Assembly (NCBI GenBank): GCA_023386555.1
Contig: JAEWJK010000006.1
Span: forward strand, 124,001-188,000
Origin: Bacteroidota bacterium
GTDB lineage: Bacteria; Bacteroidota; Bacteroidia; Chitinophagales; Chitinophagaceae
DNA length: 64,000 nt
Direction of reading: 5' to 3'
A program made the translations under genes and the position numbers. This document shows, in pieces, positions 42,615 to 51,784 of the stretch. Position 1 is the first letter of the stretch. Each line of letters begins with the position of its first letter. The notes beneath the pieces were generated by a model, which did not search any database, was not told the DNA's origin, and worked only from the letters and a program-made list of their open reading frames with translations.

Positions 42615-43898
42615 ATGAGAAAGTTTCTATTAGCTGTTATAGTCTTACCGCTTTCTGTATTTGCACAACCTTCAACTCTTGATTCGAAGATCAAAGAAGT
42701 AAATTCAAAAGTTATTGAATGGAGGAGACATTTTCACCAATTTCCCGAGCTTTCTAATCGTGAATTCAACACAGCTAAGAAAGTTGCAGATCATTTGAAG
42801 TCATTAGGGATTGAGGTCAGAACCGGTATAGCCAAAACAGGTGTCGTTGGCATTTTAAAAGGCAACAAACCCGGACCAGTGATAGCACTTCGTGCAGATA
42901 TGGATGCTTTGCCTGTTATCGAGAGAAATGATCTTCCATTCAAATCAAACGTTACTGCTGATTATAACGGACAAAAAGTTGGTGTGATGCATGCCTGTGG
43001 TCATGATGCACATACAGCAATATTAATGGGTGCTGCAGAAGTGCTATCAAAACTGAAAGCAGATATAGCAGGAACCGTTGTATTCTTATTTCAACCTGCA
43101 GAAGAAGGTGCACCGGAAGGTGAAGAAGGTGGAGCATCATTAATGGTGAAAGAAGGTGTGTTGAATGATCCGAAAGTTGATGTTGTATTTGGTCTTCATA
43201 TCAATGCAGAAACACCAGTAGGCACGATCAATTATAAATCAGGTGCTTTTATGGCATCAGCAGATCTTTTTAAAATAATAATAAAAGGCAAAGGTTCTCA
43301 TGGATCTCAGCCATGGTCTGGTGTTGATCCGATTTATGTTTCTTCGCAGATCATACAAGCTTTACAGGGGATTGTTAGCCGACAAAGTGATCTTACAACA
43401 GCCCCTGTTGTAGTAACTGTAGGAGCTATTCACAGTGGAGTACGGTTTAATATTATTCCTGAAGAAGCTGAAATGTTAGGAACCATCAGGAATCTTGATT
43501 CATTTATTCGCAAAGATGTTTTAGCTCAGGTTAAAAATATTGCAGAATCGATCGCAGCAATGAATGGAGCTACAGCAGAAGTTATATTAGAAAATAAAAC
43601 ACTGGTCACTTACAATGATCCCTCTTTAGTTGAGCAAATGCTGCCGTCTTTACAAAAAGCTGCCGGAGCAACAAACATCAAACAGATGAACTGGCAAACC
43701 GGTGCTGAAGATTTTTCATTCTTCCAGGAAAAAGTGCCTGGCTTCTTTTTCTATTTAGGTGGAATGCCAAAAGATATCGATCCTAAAAAAGCTGCACCAC
43801 ATCATACACCTGATTTTTATATAGATGATAGCAGGTTAGACCTTGGTGTAAAAGCATTTTGCCAGCTGGTGTTTGATTATGCCAAAGTGAAAAAATAA
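42615..43898 (+). CDS. Secreted M20-family amidohydrolase/carboxypeptidase
   Basis: A 427-residue zinc peptidase of the M20D type (hippurate hydrolase and IAA-amino-acid hydrolase relatives). The signal peptide ends SVFAQ. Motifs are RADMDALPV, the metal site in HACGHDAHTAILMGAAE, and EEGAPEGEEGGASLMV with the catalytic Glu. WQTGAEDFSFFQEKVPGFFFYLGG is the C-terminal signature. The probable reaction is release of an acid from an N-acyl amino acid. It lies 22 nt after the serine hydrolase, so the two may form an operon for amide degradation. Confidence 0.92.
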   Translation: MRKFLLAVIVLPLSVFAQPSTLDSKIKEVNSKVIEWRRHFHQFPELSNREFNTAKKVADHLKSLGIEVRTGIAKTGVVGILKGNKPGPVIALRADMDALPVIERNDLPFKSNVTADYNGQKVGVMHACGHDAHTAILMGAAEVLSKLKADIAGTVVFLFQPAEEGAPEGEEGGASLMVKEGVLNDPKVDVVFGLHINAETPVGTINYKSGAFMASADLFKIIIKGKGSHGSQPWSGVDPIYVSSQIIQALQGIVSRQSDLTTAPVVVTVGAIHSGVRFNIIPEEAEMLGTIRNLDSFIRKDVLAQVKNIAESIAAMNGATAEVILENKTLVTYNDPSLVEQMLPSLQKAAGATNIKQMNWQTGAEDFSFFQEKVPGFFFYLGGMPKDIDPKKAAPHHTPDFYIDDSRLDLGVKAFCQLVFDYAKVKK

Positions 43899-43930
43899 AA
43901 TCCTCGAATTACCTTCGAGGATTTCTATTT
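43898..43930 (+). terminator. Bidirectional terminator
   Basis: The AAATCCTCGAA / TTCGAGGATTT stem lies between the convergent M20 and lipoprotein genes. A TTCTATTT run follows on the plus strand. Confidence 0.8.
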
Positions 43931-43938
43931 ATCAACAA

Positions 43939-45141
43939 TCAATAATATCGGCTGTAATAATTTCTAAACCTATTAGATGCCTGGTATTCTATCTGCCTGA
44001 ACAATTCACGGAATATATCGTCTCTTCTTATATCATTAAACTGGTTTTGCTGGTTATTATTGATAAGAGATTTATCACTTTCACTTAATGCTCTTTGGTC
44101 TCCCTGGTAAGTTGCAAACTCTCTTGCAAACTGGTGTTCACCTCTTATCACATCACTCCACAAGTATTTTCCATTTGCATCTCTCGCAACTATATTCAGA
44201 TCACCATAAGAAATAAAGTTCCTTCTTGTTAGATTAATTCTTGCATGAACCGTTGCATATTCATTGACAACAGAATCTGGTTTATAAACAATCGTTTTTG
44301 TAACAATTTGCTTCGATACATCCCTGGAAGTTGTCTGATCATAATATCTACCCAGGTCTAACATTCCCAAACGCATTTCAATGATCTCATCTGGCTGAAC
44401 ATTATTACTTCTACTCTCCCACTCTGAAATGAATTGTACAAACTCACTTCCACCCTGGTAGCGAAGATTACGAACAAGGTCTTCCTGGAAATTTCTTATT
44501 TGGTAGCTGGTGTTGAAATCATTGTACCTGTTGCCATACCTGCTGTTACCGTAATAACTTCCTGAACCGAAACCGTTATCGTACATATTATTATCCGTCA
44601 ACACCAATACTCTTACAACAGCACCTTCGTAGGCTTCATCCAGCTTTTGCTTTACCTGGCTATCGTTCTTAAAACGATAAGCTTTCTTTAGTTCCTGGTA
44701 AGCTTTTCTGAAAGAATTTCTATCACCTTTTTCCATCAGGGATAAACCTCTGTCAAAATAAACTTCACCGGTTTTCTCCTTATAAGTTTGAACATAAGAT
44801 GAATAATCAATTGCATTTACAAGGGCAGAAGCTTCAGGATATCTTGAAACTGATTCGTATAAGTTCTGCAGTTTACCATATTCATTATATGTCCTCTCAT
44901 ATTTACTATCACTGGTAGATTTTGATAAACTACTGATAATAGCTTCATGTTGCTGCACCGCACGAGAATAAGCATCTCTCAACAAGGATTTTGTTGATTC
45001 ATCATTTCCATCTTTCTGAAGTTTCTTAACAGCTAATGAAACGGCATCTTCATAATCACCTTTTTCAAAGGCTTTGCTTGCTGTTTTACAAGAGGTGAAT
45101 GTAATAGCAGCGATCAGGATAAGAGTGTAGATCTTTGTCAT
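43939..45141 (-). CDS. Predicted lipoprotein with helical repeats
   Basis: A 400-residue lipoprotein: N-terminal signal with lipobox FTSC (Cys near residue 18). The first part of the mature protein (about 20-160) has TPR-like helix pairs such as FEKGDYEDAVSLAVKKLQKDG and GDRNSFRKAYQELKKAY. A Gly/Tyr/Asn-rich linker near 185-205 follows (YDNGFGSGSYYGNSRYG). The C-terminal part is beta-rich. Function unknown; perhaps a scaffold at the outer membrane. Confidence 0.7.
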   Translation of the reverse strand: MTKIYTLILIAAITFTSCKTASKAFEKGDYEDAVSLAVKKLQKDGNDESTKSLLRDAYSRAVQQHEAIISSLSKSTSDSKYERTYNEYGKLQNLYESVSRYPEASALVNAIDYSSYVQTYKEKTGEVYFDRGLSLMEKGDRNSFRKAYQELKKAYRFKNDSQVKQKLDEAYEGAVVRVLVLTDNNMYDNGFGSGSYYGNSRYGNRYNDFNTSYQIRNFQEDLVRNLRYQGGSEFVQFISEWESRSNNVQPDEIIEMRLGMLDLGRYYDQTTSRDVSKQIVTKTIVYKPDSVVNEYATVHARINLTRRNFISYGDLNIVARDANGKYLWSDVIRGEHQFAREFATYQGDQRALSESDKSLINNNQQNQFNDIRRDDIFRELFRQIEYQASNRFRNYYSRYY

Positions 45142-45294
45142 GGTTTGGGTATTTATCTTCTTAGAACCAAATACTTAACCAGCTTTTATTTGCAGAATGT
45201 TATTTATTGAAGCTTTAACATTCGTAAGAAAAAACTGCCATTACATTTTGAAACTCAAAACTGTAAACTCCAAACTATCTATTATCTTAGTTAT

Positions 45295-46452
45295 ATGTTG
45301 CAACAATGGCTCAACTGGAGAACTGCTTTGGCTTTTGTAGCTATTGTAATTGTTACAGGCACAATATTCTACTCACAATATCTCTCCAGGAAGATTGCTG
45401 CAGAAGAAAGACAAAAAGTAGAGCAATGGGTAGAGGCACAACGAACAATCTTAAGATCATCAGATAGTGCCAGTCTCACATTGGCTTCAGAAATATCACG
45501 CACTAATGATGATATTCCGATCATAGAAACAGATGAAAAAGATAAAATAACAGGTAACTACCGAAATCTTGATTCAAACAAAATTGCCGGTGATCCAAAT
45601 TATTTAAAAAATAAACTCGCTGAATTCAAAGATGAAAATACTCCTTTAGAGATCGTCATCAGCAACAAGCCATACATGGTAAATCGGTATTATTATGGCG
45701 AAAGTGAACTTCAAAAAGAGGTTAGATATTACCCCTTGATACAACTCATCATTGTAGCCTTATTCATCCTGATAACGCTGATTACATTAAGAACAAATTA
45801 CCGCAGCACGCAAAACCAGGTTTGGGCAGGATTAGCAAAAGAAACTGCTCACCAGTTAGGAACTCCGGTTTCATCATTAGAAGGTTGGATCGAAGTATTA
45901 AAAGATATTCCTGAAACCGAAAAACTGGTCCCCGAAATTGAAAAAGATGTACAAAGACTTCAATTAATTACTGACAGGTTTGGTAAGATTGGCAGTAAAC
46001 CAAAATTGGAAGAGACCAACCTGGCTGATAAAGTAGCCTACATGATCTCCTACATAAAAAAGAGAGCAGGGAGCAAGGTAGATTTCAATCTTGATGTAAA
46101 AGGTCAACAACCTGTTACGGCTTTGGTTTCACCACCATTGTTTGATTGGGTGATAGAGAATCTTTTGAAAAATGCATTAGATGCAATGGATGGAAAAGGA
46201 TCAATAAATATTCAGATCACCGACCAGGCTTCGCAAATTCTTATTGATGTAACCGACAGTGGAAAAGGCATCAGCAAAGCCAACCTCAGGAAAGTTTTTA
46301 ATCCAGGGTTTACTACAAAAAAAAGAGGATGGGGTTTAGGATTAACACTCACCAAACGTATTGTTGAGCAGTATCACAAAGGGCAGATATTTGTGAAATG
46401 GAGTGAACCGGGGAAAGGCACAACTTTCAGAATCATTCTTAACAAAGCCTGA
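45295..46452 (+). CDS. Membrane-bound sensor histidine kinase
   Basis: A 385-residue kinase with two membrane helices (about 10-30 and 148-166) flanking a periplasmic sensor of about 115 residues with no recognised fold. The DHp domain contains the phospho-His in KETAHQLGTPVSSLEG. The ATPase domain has NALDAMDGKG (N box), DSGKGISK (G1) and GWGLGLTLTKRIVEQ (G2). No response regulator gene is adjacent, so it is an orphan kinase here. Confidence 0.9.
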   Translation: MLQQWLNWRTALAFVAIVIVTGTIFYSQYLSRKIAAEERQKVEQWVEAQRTILRSSDSASLTLASEISRTNDDIPIIETDEKDKITGNYRNLDSNKIAGDPNYLKNKLAEFKDENTPLEIVISNKPYMVNRYYYGESELQKEVRYYPLIQLIIVALFILITLITLRTNYRSTQNQVWAGLAKETAHQLGTPVSSLEGWIEVLKDIPETEKLVPEIEKDVQRLQLITDRFGKIGSKPKLEETNLADKVAYMISYIKKRAGSKVDFNLDVKGQQPVTALVSPPLFDWVIENLLKNALDAMDGKGSINIQITDQASQILIDVTDSGKGISKANLRKVFNPGFTTKKRGWGLGLTLTKRIVEQYHKGQIFVKWSEPGKGTTFRIILNKA

Positions 46453-46531
46453 TAATCAATAAAAACTTACCCATTGAACTTCATTCATATATTTTGGTAT
46501 GGCAGTTGTTTTATACAAGCAAAAGTAGATT

Positions 46532-46687
46532 ATGAAAAAATTATTGATCGCAGCAGGAATAGCAGGATTAGCTTACTATTTAAAGCGTAATCCACAGGTT
46601 GTAAATGATCTTAAAGACAAGGCGACAGATGCTTTGAACAAAGTAAAAGGCGGAACAGGTACTGATCACATGAACACTGTTCATTAA
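46532..46687 (+). CDS. 51-residue small membrane protein
   Basis: ATG at 46532, TAA at 46685-46687. The N-terminus MKKLLIAAGIAGLAYYLKR is a single hydrophobic helix, followed by an amphipathic KDKATDALNKVKGG segment like YtxH-type proteins. Two features support it as real: a neat terminator starts 13 nt after the stop, and the frame begins just downstream of the kinase. It may be a membrane-associated stress or cell-envelope peptide. Confidence 0.5.
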   Translation: MKKLLIAAGIAGLAYYLKRNPQVVNDLKDKATDALNKVKGGTGTDHMNTVH

Positions 46688-46700
46688 TTTTTACAACGAT

Positions 46701-46729
46701 AAAAAAAATCCCGCACTGCGGGATTTTTT
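46701..46729. terminator. Bidirectional terminator
   Basis: AAAAAATCCCGCA and TGCGGGATTTTTT form a near-perfect stem with a tiny loop and runs on both sides. It serves both the small plus-strand gene and the convergent CBS gene. Confidence 0.88.
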
Positions 46730-46733
46730 ATTG

Positions 46734-47165
46734 CTATAAAGTGATGTATTGTTTCAAGTGATCGATCGTCTCTTGCTGAGCAAGTATGGTTTCTTTTACC
46801 AGATCACTCATCGAAATAATTCCGATTAATTCTTCACCGGAGAACACAGGTAAATAACGAAGATTTCTATCGCTCATCAATTCCATACAATATTCAATGG
46901 TATCATGCGGAGAAATTCGTGGCAGATCAACACTCATAATTTCGTTCACTTTTGTGTCGGTTGAACTTCTGCCATGCAAAGCAATCTTTCTACTATAATC
47001 TCTTTCTGAAACGATGCCCAAAAATCTTCCATCCTCATGACTAACTACAACAGAACCTATGTTCTTTTCAGCCATCAATCTTAAAGCATCAATAACAGGA
47101 AGAGAAGGAAGAACAGAAACTGCAGCACCACCTTTTCGGGATAAAACTTCACCTACTTTTCTCAT
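46734..47165 (-). CDS. Tandem CBS-domain protein
   Basis: A 143-residue protein made of two CBS repeats: RLMAEKNIGSVVVSHEDGRFLGIVSERDYSRK (about 30-61) and CMELMSDRNLRYLPVFSGEELIGIISMSDLVK near the C-terminus. Such pairs bind adenine nucleotides and act as energy sensors, but stand-alone members have no defined target. The start is the ATG at 47165; the ORF-extending codon upstream is TTG. A 7-bp inverted repeat ends 8 nt before this ATG. Confidence 0.88.
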   Translation of the reverse strand: MRKVGEVLSRKGGAAVSVLPSLPVIDALRLMAEKNIGSVVVSHEDGRFLGIVSERDYSRKIALHGRSSTDTKVNEIMSVDLPRISPHDTIEYCMELMSDRNLRYLPVFSGEELIGIISMSDLVKETILAQQETIDHLKQYITL

Positions 47166-47172
47166 AAGCAAT

Positions 47173-47192
47173 CGTATTTACGGTAAAATACG
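47173..47192. promoter_or_regulatory. Short inverted repeat before the CBS gene
   Basis: CGTATTT (47173-47179), 6 nt, AAATACG (47186-47192). It could be an operator or a weak hairpin in the leader. Support is modest, since 7-bp repeats arise by chance in AT-rich DNA. Confidence 0.3.
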
Positions 47193-47385
47193 AAAGAAAA
47201 AGCAAGACAAAAAGGATTTTTATCACTATATCAGCAGAAATCTATTAAAAATTTGAACTTGAGAGGAAATAATATAGATGGTTTTATATTAAAACTGTTA
47301 TTGAAAATTGAATTGAAGTTTTGCTGAAGTTAGATTTATCTGGAACTGCTCTAATTATTTTATCTTCAAGCCAAATTAAGAATTA

Positions 47386-50229
47386 GTGAAGAAATTATTG
47401 TTACCTGCTTTCATTCTTTTACAGCTAACTGCTTTTTCGCAATACTGGCAGCAGGAAGTGAATTATACGATCAATGTAACCCTTGATGATAAAAAGAAAA
47501 GCCTTGACGCTTCTGCGAAGATCCAATACATCAATAATTCACCTGATACATTACGATTCATCTGGTTTCATTTATGGCCGAATGCATATAAAAATGATAA
47601 GACTGCATTTAGTGAACAAACTTTAGCCAATGGAAGTACTGATTTTTATTTTGCAAAAGAAGAAGATAGAGGATATATTAATAGGCTGGATTTCAAAGTA
47701 GACGGAACTACAGCCACTTTTGAAGAACATCCAACAAATATTGATATTGGCAAGTTGAATTTACCATCACCACTTGCTCCGGGCAAATCAATATTTATAA
47801 CCACCCCTTTTCATGTTAAGCTGCCTAAGAATTTTTCAAGAGGTGGATTTACCGGCGAAACTTTTCAGGTAACTCAATGGTATCCTAAACCTGCAGTGTA
47901 TGATAAAAAAGGATGGCATCGTATGCCTTATTTAGACCAGGGAGAATTTTACAGTGAAATAGGAAAGTTTGATGTAACAATTACAGTTCCTGCAAACTAT
48001 ATTATTGCATCAACTGGTGAATTGCAGAATGCAGATGAATTAGAAATGCTGAAGAATCTTGGAAGGCAAAATTTAGAGACCCAGGATAATTACAAATCTT
48101 TTAAAAAAGACCTTGAAGCAAAAGCTAAAAAAGAAGGCAAGACTTTTTATGAAGTGATGCCTGCTTCTTCTAATCAAACAAAAACATTGAGATACATCCA
48201 GGATAAAGTTCATGACTTTGCCTGGTTTGCAAGTAAATTATTTGTTGTGCAACATGATACGATTCAACTGGCCTCAAAAACAGTTGATGCCTTTACTTTT
48301 TTTCATCCATGGGAAATCAAAAAATGGGAAAAAAGTATTTCATACACCAAAGATGGAAACAGGAAATACAGTGAATGGATTGGTGAATATCCTTATAAAA
48401 TTGTAAGCGTCGTTAGTGGTGATGCCAATGAGAACAGTGGTGGAATGGAATATCCAACCATTACATTAATCACAACTAAGGATGGAGGACAGGAACTTGA
48501 TGTTACTATTACACACGAAGTTGGTCATAACTGGTTCTATGGCATTCTTGCATCTAATGAAAGAGATCATGCATGGATGGATGAAGGCATGAATACCTAT
48601 TATCAAAACAGGTATGAACTTGAAAAATATGGAAGCTTTCATTTAGTTAATGAAGCTGGTGCAAATATGTTCAAAAATAAAACTCCTGAAGAGTCGCTTG
48701 AATTGCTATTGAACCTGATGTTTAAAATGTATAAAGATCAGCCGATCGATATGACATCGGAAAAATATTCCTGGATCAACTATGGTTTGGTTGTATATAT
48801 AAAAGCCAGCATCTGGATGAAGAAACTGGAAGAACAATTAGGTAAAGCAACTTTCGATAGTGCTATGCGTAATTATTATAATGAATGGGCTTTTAAACAT
48901 CCATACCCTGAAGATTTTAAACAAAGCATTGAAAAGTTTACAGGTCAGAATATAGATGAGCTTTACAACCAGCTATATACTATCGGACCACTAACAACTG
49001 CTCAAAAAAAAAATCTTAAACTAACCGGTTTTTTTAATCTTAATAATACCAACAAGTATAACTATCTCTCCATTCTGCCAGCAGCAGGTATAAATACGTA
49101 TGATAAGTTAATGCTTGGTGGACTAATTCATAATTATAATGTAGCACCGCCTAATTTCCGATTTGCACTGGCACCCCTTTTTGCGATAAACAGTAAAAAA
49201 TTAAATGGAATTGGGCAGCTATCCTATCACTACTATTCCAAAAAGAAAGTCAGTGAAGTTGCAATAGGAATAAATGCAGGAATGTTTTCCAACAATTCAG
49301 GAGTTGATAGCAACGGCAATAAAGTGTTTGCAAGATTTTCCCGATTAGTGCCTTCTTTGAAATTGGTGTTGAACAATAAGGATGCAAGATCAACTTTAAA
49401 AAGATGGTTTGATCTGAGAAGTTTTCTAATAAACGAACAAGGATTCAATTATACATTCAGGCAATCGGATAATACCATTCATCTTGAAGAAGGAGAAAAG
49501 AAATTCAGGTATGTGAATCAGCTAAGTTATACAGCAAATAATAACAGAACATTGTATCCGTATAATTATCAATTTCAGGTACAACAAGGAGAAGAATTTT
49601 ACCGGGCTTCTGCAACGATGAATTATTTCTTCAACTATGCAAATGGTGGTGGACTGAAGATGAGAGTGAGTGCTGTAAAGTTTGGGTATATCGGTGGAAA
49701 AACACCTTTAAAACAGGCAACAACTTTGATGTATCAACCGAAACTAACTGCTGTAAGAGGTAATGAAGATTATACATACAGTAACTATTTTATTGGTCGT
49801 AGTGAATTTGAAGGATTTGCTTCGCAACAAATAATGGAAAGAGATGGTAATCTGAAGATCAGAACAGACATTTTCCAGGACCTGCAAGGAAGATCAGATG
49901 ACTGGATTGCAGCGATTAACTTAAGCACTAGTATTCCGAAAAAGTTATTACCGATTCCCATTCCCATAAAAATATTTGCTGATGCCGGCACAAATGCTGA
50001 AGCCTGGAAAAAAGATGCAGAAGTAAGTAGATTTCTATACGTTGCAGGATTACAAATTTCAATATTGGAAGATTTAATTAATATCTACGCTCCTATTGTT
50101 TACAGCAAAGAATTCAGCAATAGCTTAAAGACAGTACCGGAAGAAAATAAATTCTTCAGAAAAGTTTCTTTCAGCATCAACATACAAAACTTCAGTTTAA
50201 GGAAGCTTGTACCTGAATTACCCCTGTAG
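47386..50229 (+). CDS. Secreted M1-family metallopeptidase
   Basis: A 947-residue aminopeptidase-like protein. It starts at a GTG (47386) because the frame has no ATG near the signal peptide KKLLLPAFILLQLTAFSQ. The substrate motif GGMEYP and zinc site HEVGHNWFYG lie near residues 350-390, with the third ligand Glu in DHAWMDEGMN. About 400 residues follow the peptidase core; they are rich in aromatic beta-strands and end in a Phe-rich strand, as in an outer-membrane barrel. It therefore may be a surface-anchored or barrel-fused M1 enzyme. The next gene starts 1 nt after its stop. Confidence 0.88.
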   Translation: MKKLLLPAFILLQLTAFSQYWQQEVNYTINVTLDDKKKSLDASAKIQYINNSPDTLRFIWFHLWPNAYKNDKTAFSEQTLANGSTDFYFAKEEDRGYINRLDFKVDGTTATFEEHPTNIDIGKLNLPSPLAPGKSIFITTPFHVKLPKNFSRGGFTGETFQVTQWYPKPAVYDKKGWHRMPYLDQGEFYSEIGKFDVTITVPANYIIASTGELQNADELEMLKNLGRQNLETQDNYKSFKKDLEAKAKKEGKTFYEVMPASSNQTKTLRYIQDKVHDFAWFASKLFVVQHDTIQLASKTVDAFTFFHPWEIKKWEKSISYTKDGNRKYSEWIGEYPYKIVSVVSGDANENSGGMEYPTITLITTKDGGQELDVTITHEVGHNWFYGILASNERDHAWMDEGMNTYYQNRYELEKYGSFHLVNEAGANMFKNKTPEESLELLLNLMFKMYKDQPIDMTSEKYSWINYGLVVYIKASIWMKKLEEQLGKATFDSAMRNYYNEWAFKHPYPEDFKQSIEKFTGQNIDELYNQLYTIGPLTTAQKKNLKLTGFFNLNNTNKYNYLSILPAAGINTYDKLMLGGLIHNYNVAPPNFRFALAPLFAINSKKLNGIGQLSYHYYSKKKVSEVAIGINAGMFSNNSGVDSNGNKVFARFSRLVPSLKLVLNNKDARSTLKRWFDLRSFLINEQGFNYTFRQSDNTIHLEEGEKKFRYVNQLSYTANNNRTLYPYNYQFQVQQGEEFYRASATMNYFFNYANGGGLKMRVSAVKFGYIGGKTPLKQATTLMYQPKLTAVRGNEDYTYSNYFIGRSEFEGFASQQIMERDGNLKIRTDIFQDLQGRSDDWIAAINLSTSIPKKLLPIPIPIKIFADAGTNAEAWKKDAEVSRFLYVAGLQISILEDLINIYAPIVYSKEFSNSLKTVPEENKFFRKVSFSINIQNFSLRKLVPELPL

Positions 50230-50230
50230 T

Positions 50231-51145
50231 ATGTTGAAGAATATTCAAATATTGAGTGCTGATAAAATAGATCAGTCAAAATGGGATCAGTGTATAAATA
50301 ATGCTTCTAATGGATTAATCTATTCCAGATATGATTACCTTGACAATATGTGTGATAACTGGCATGGTTTAGTCATCAATGATTATGATGCAGTAATGGC
50401 ATTACCCTGGAGAAAAAAATTTGGTATCCGTTATTTATATCAGCCTGCTTTTATTCAACAGTTAGGGTTAATTGGTGAGTACGAGAATGTAGTCGAAGAA
50501 ATCATTCCTTTAATACATTCCTTTTCAAAGTATGGAGATATACTATTCAACTTTGCCAATGTAGATATTATTAGCAGGTTGAATGTTTCCCAGAGAGTTA
50601 ACCTGGTTATTGATCTTTCAAAAGATTATGAGGCAATCTATTCGGATTTCAGGAAGGATTTAATTAATAATCTTCGAAAATCGGAGAAGGAAAAATTACA
50701 TATTTCTACTGAAGAAAATATTAACCTGGCCATCAGCATGTATAAAGATCTTTATAAACAAAGGATGAAGAATTTAACTGATGATGAATACTTACGTTTT
50801 GAAAGATTGTGTTTTTTGCTGCAGCAAAAAAATATGTGCATTACCAGAACCGTAAAAGATAAAGCGGAGAATACCTTAGCAATAGGACTTTTTCTGAAAG
50901 ATGAAAAGCGTATCTACAATTTAATGAACAGCACCACTGATGAAGGAAGAACAAAAGAAGCCAATCACTTTCTACTAGCCCAGGTCATCACGGAGTTTTC
51001 TGGCTCCGACATGCTTTTTGATTTTGAAGGTTCTGATATTCTCGGCGTAAAAAGCTTTTATGAAAAGTTTGGAGCTGTTGATCAACCCTACTTCTATTAC
51101 CACTATAATAAATTACCGAAGTTGTTAAGATTGATAAAGCCTTAA
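50231..51145 (+). CDS. FemAB/GNAT-like acyltransferase
   Basis: A 304-residue protein, probably a GNAT-fold (FemAB-type) acyltransferase: it contains RKDLINNLRKSEKEK with the basic cluster often seen after the first domain, and EANHFLLAQVITEFSGSDMLFDFEG followed by SFYEKFGAVDQPYF in the C-terminal domain. I chose the ATG at 50231, after the M1 stop, over the upstream one at 50207, which would overlap. Substrate unknown; cell-wall or lipid aminoacylation is possible. Confidence 0.7.
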   Translation: MLKNIQILSADKIDQSKWDQCINNASNGLIYSRYDYLDNMCDNWHGLVINDYDAVMALPWRKKFGIRYLYQPAFIQQLGLIGEYENVVEEIIPLIHSFSKYGDILFNFANVDIISRLNVSQRVNLVIDLSKDYEAIYSDFRKDLINNLRKSEKEKLHISTEENINLAISMYKDLYKQRMKNLTDDEYLRFERLCFLLQQKNMCITRTVKDKAENTLAIGLFLKDEKRIYNLMNSTTDEGRTKEANHFLLAQVITEFSGSDMLFDFEGSDILGVKSFYEKFGAVDQPYFYYHYNKLPKLLRLIKP

Positions 51146-51146
51146 G

Positions 51147-51773
51147 TCATTGCTTCATTTCAGATAGCATCTTTTTGAACATATCAATCTCAGCCTGCTG
51201 CGTTTTGATGATGTTATTAGCTATTTGTTGTAGTACTTTGTTCGTGGCACCATTTTGCAGATAAGTTCTGGCCATTATAATTGCACCTTCATGGTGAGGG
51301 ATCATCATTTGCAGAAACTCTTTATCAACATTAGTTTTCTCCTCAGCTAAAGTCATGTGATGCATGTCTTGCATAGATTTTTTGAAAAAGGAAGAGTCAA
51401 AGCCTGTAGCACTTTGTGAAGTGATTAAAGAATCGAATATTGCAATTTCCTTTTGCTGATCATTAATGATCTGCTGTGAAATTTTCTTGATGGCTTCATC
51501 CTTTCCTTCAGCAATTTGTACCTGGGCCATATCAACAGCTCCCTGGTGGTGAATTTTCATCAATGCCGCAAAATCAAGATCAGGCACACCAGCAGATTTC
51601 ACCATCATCATCTGGTGCATATTATCCTGCATCAATTGGTACATTGACTTTGAAACTGAATTCGAATCATTCATTACCTGATTAGAATGTTCGGTATCAT
51701 GATGTTCTTTATGATCAGCATTATTACAGCTAACAAAAAATAATACGCTTAGAACATATAATATCTTTTTCAT
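51147..51773 (-). CDS. DUF305-family exported lipoprotein
   Basis: A 208-residue lipoprotein with lipobox VSC (Cys near residue 16). The mature part contains IHHQGAVDMAQ and PHHEGAIIMAR, the paired His/His-Glu motifs of DUF305 proteins, ferritin-like four-helix bundles often tied to metal or copper handling. The N-terminal linker is His- and Asn-rich. It ends the glycan operon, 11 nt after glgB, which is an unusual neighbour for a sugar gene. Confidence 0.82.
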   Translation of the reverse strand: MKKILYVLSVLFFVSCNNADHKEHHDTEHSNQVMNDSNSVSKSMYQLMQDNMHQMMMVKSAGVPDLDFAALMKIHHQGAVDMAQVQIAEGKDEAIKKISQQIINDQQKEIAIFDSLITSQSATGFDSSFFKKSMQDMHHMTLAEEKTNVDKEFLQMMIPHHEGAIIMARTYLQNGATNKVLQQIANNIIKTQQAEIDMFKKMLSEMKQ

Positions 51774-51784
51774 ACTTCAATTGT

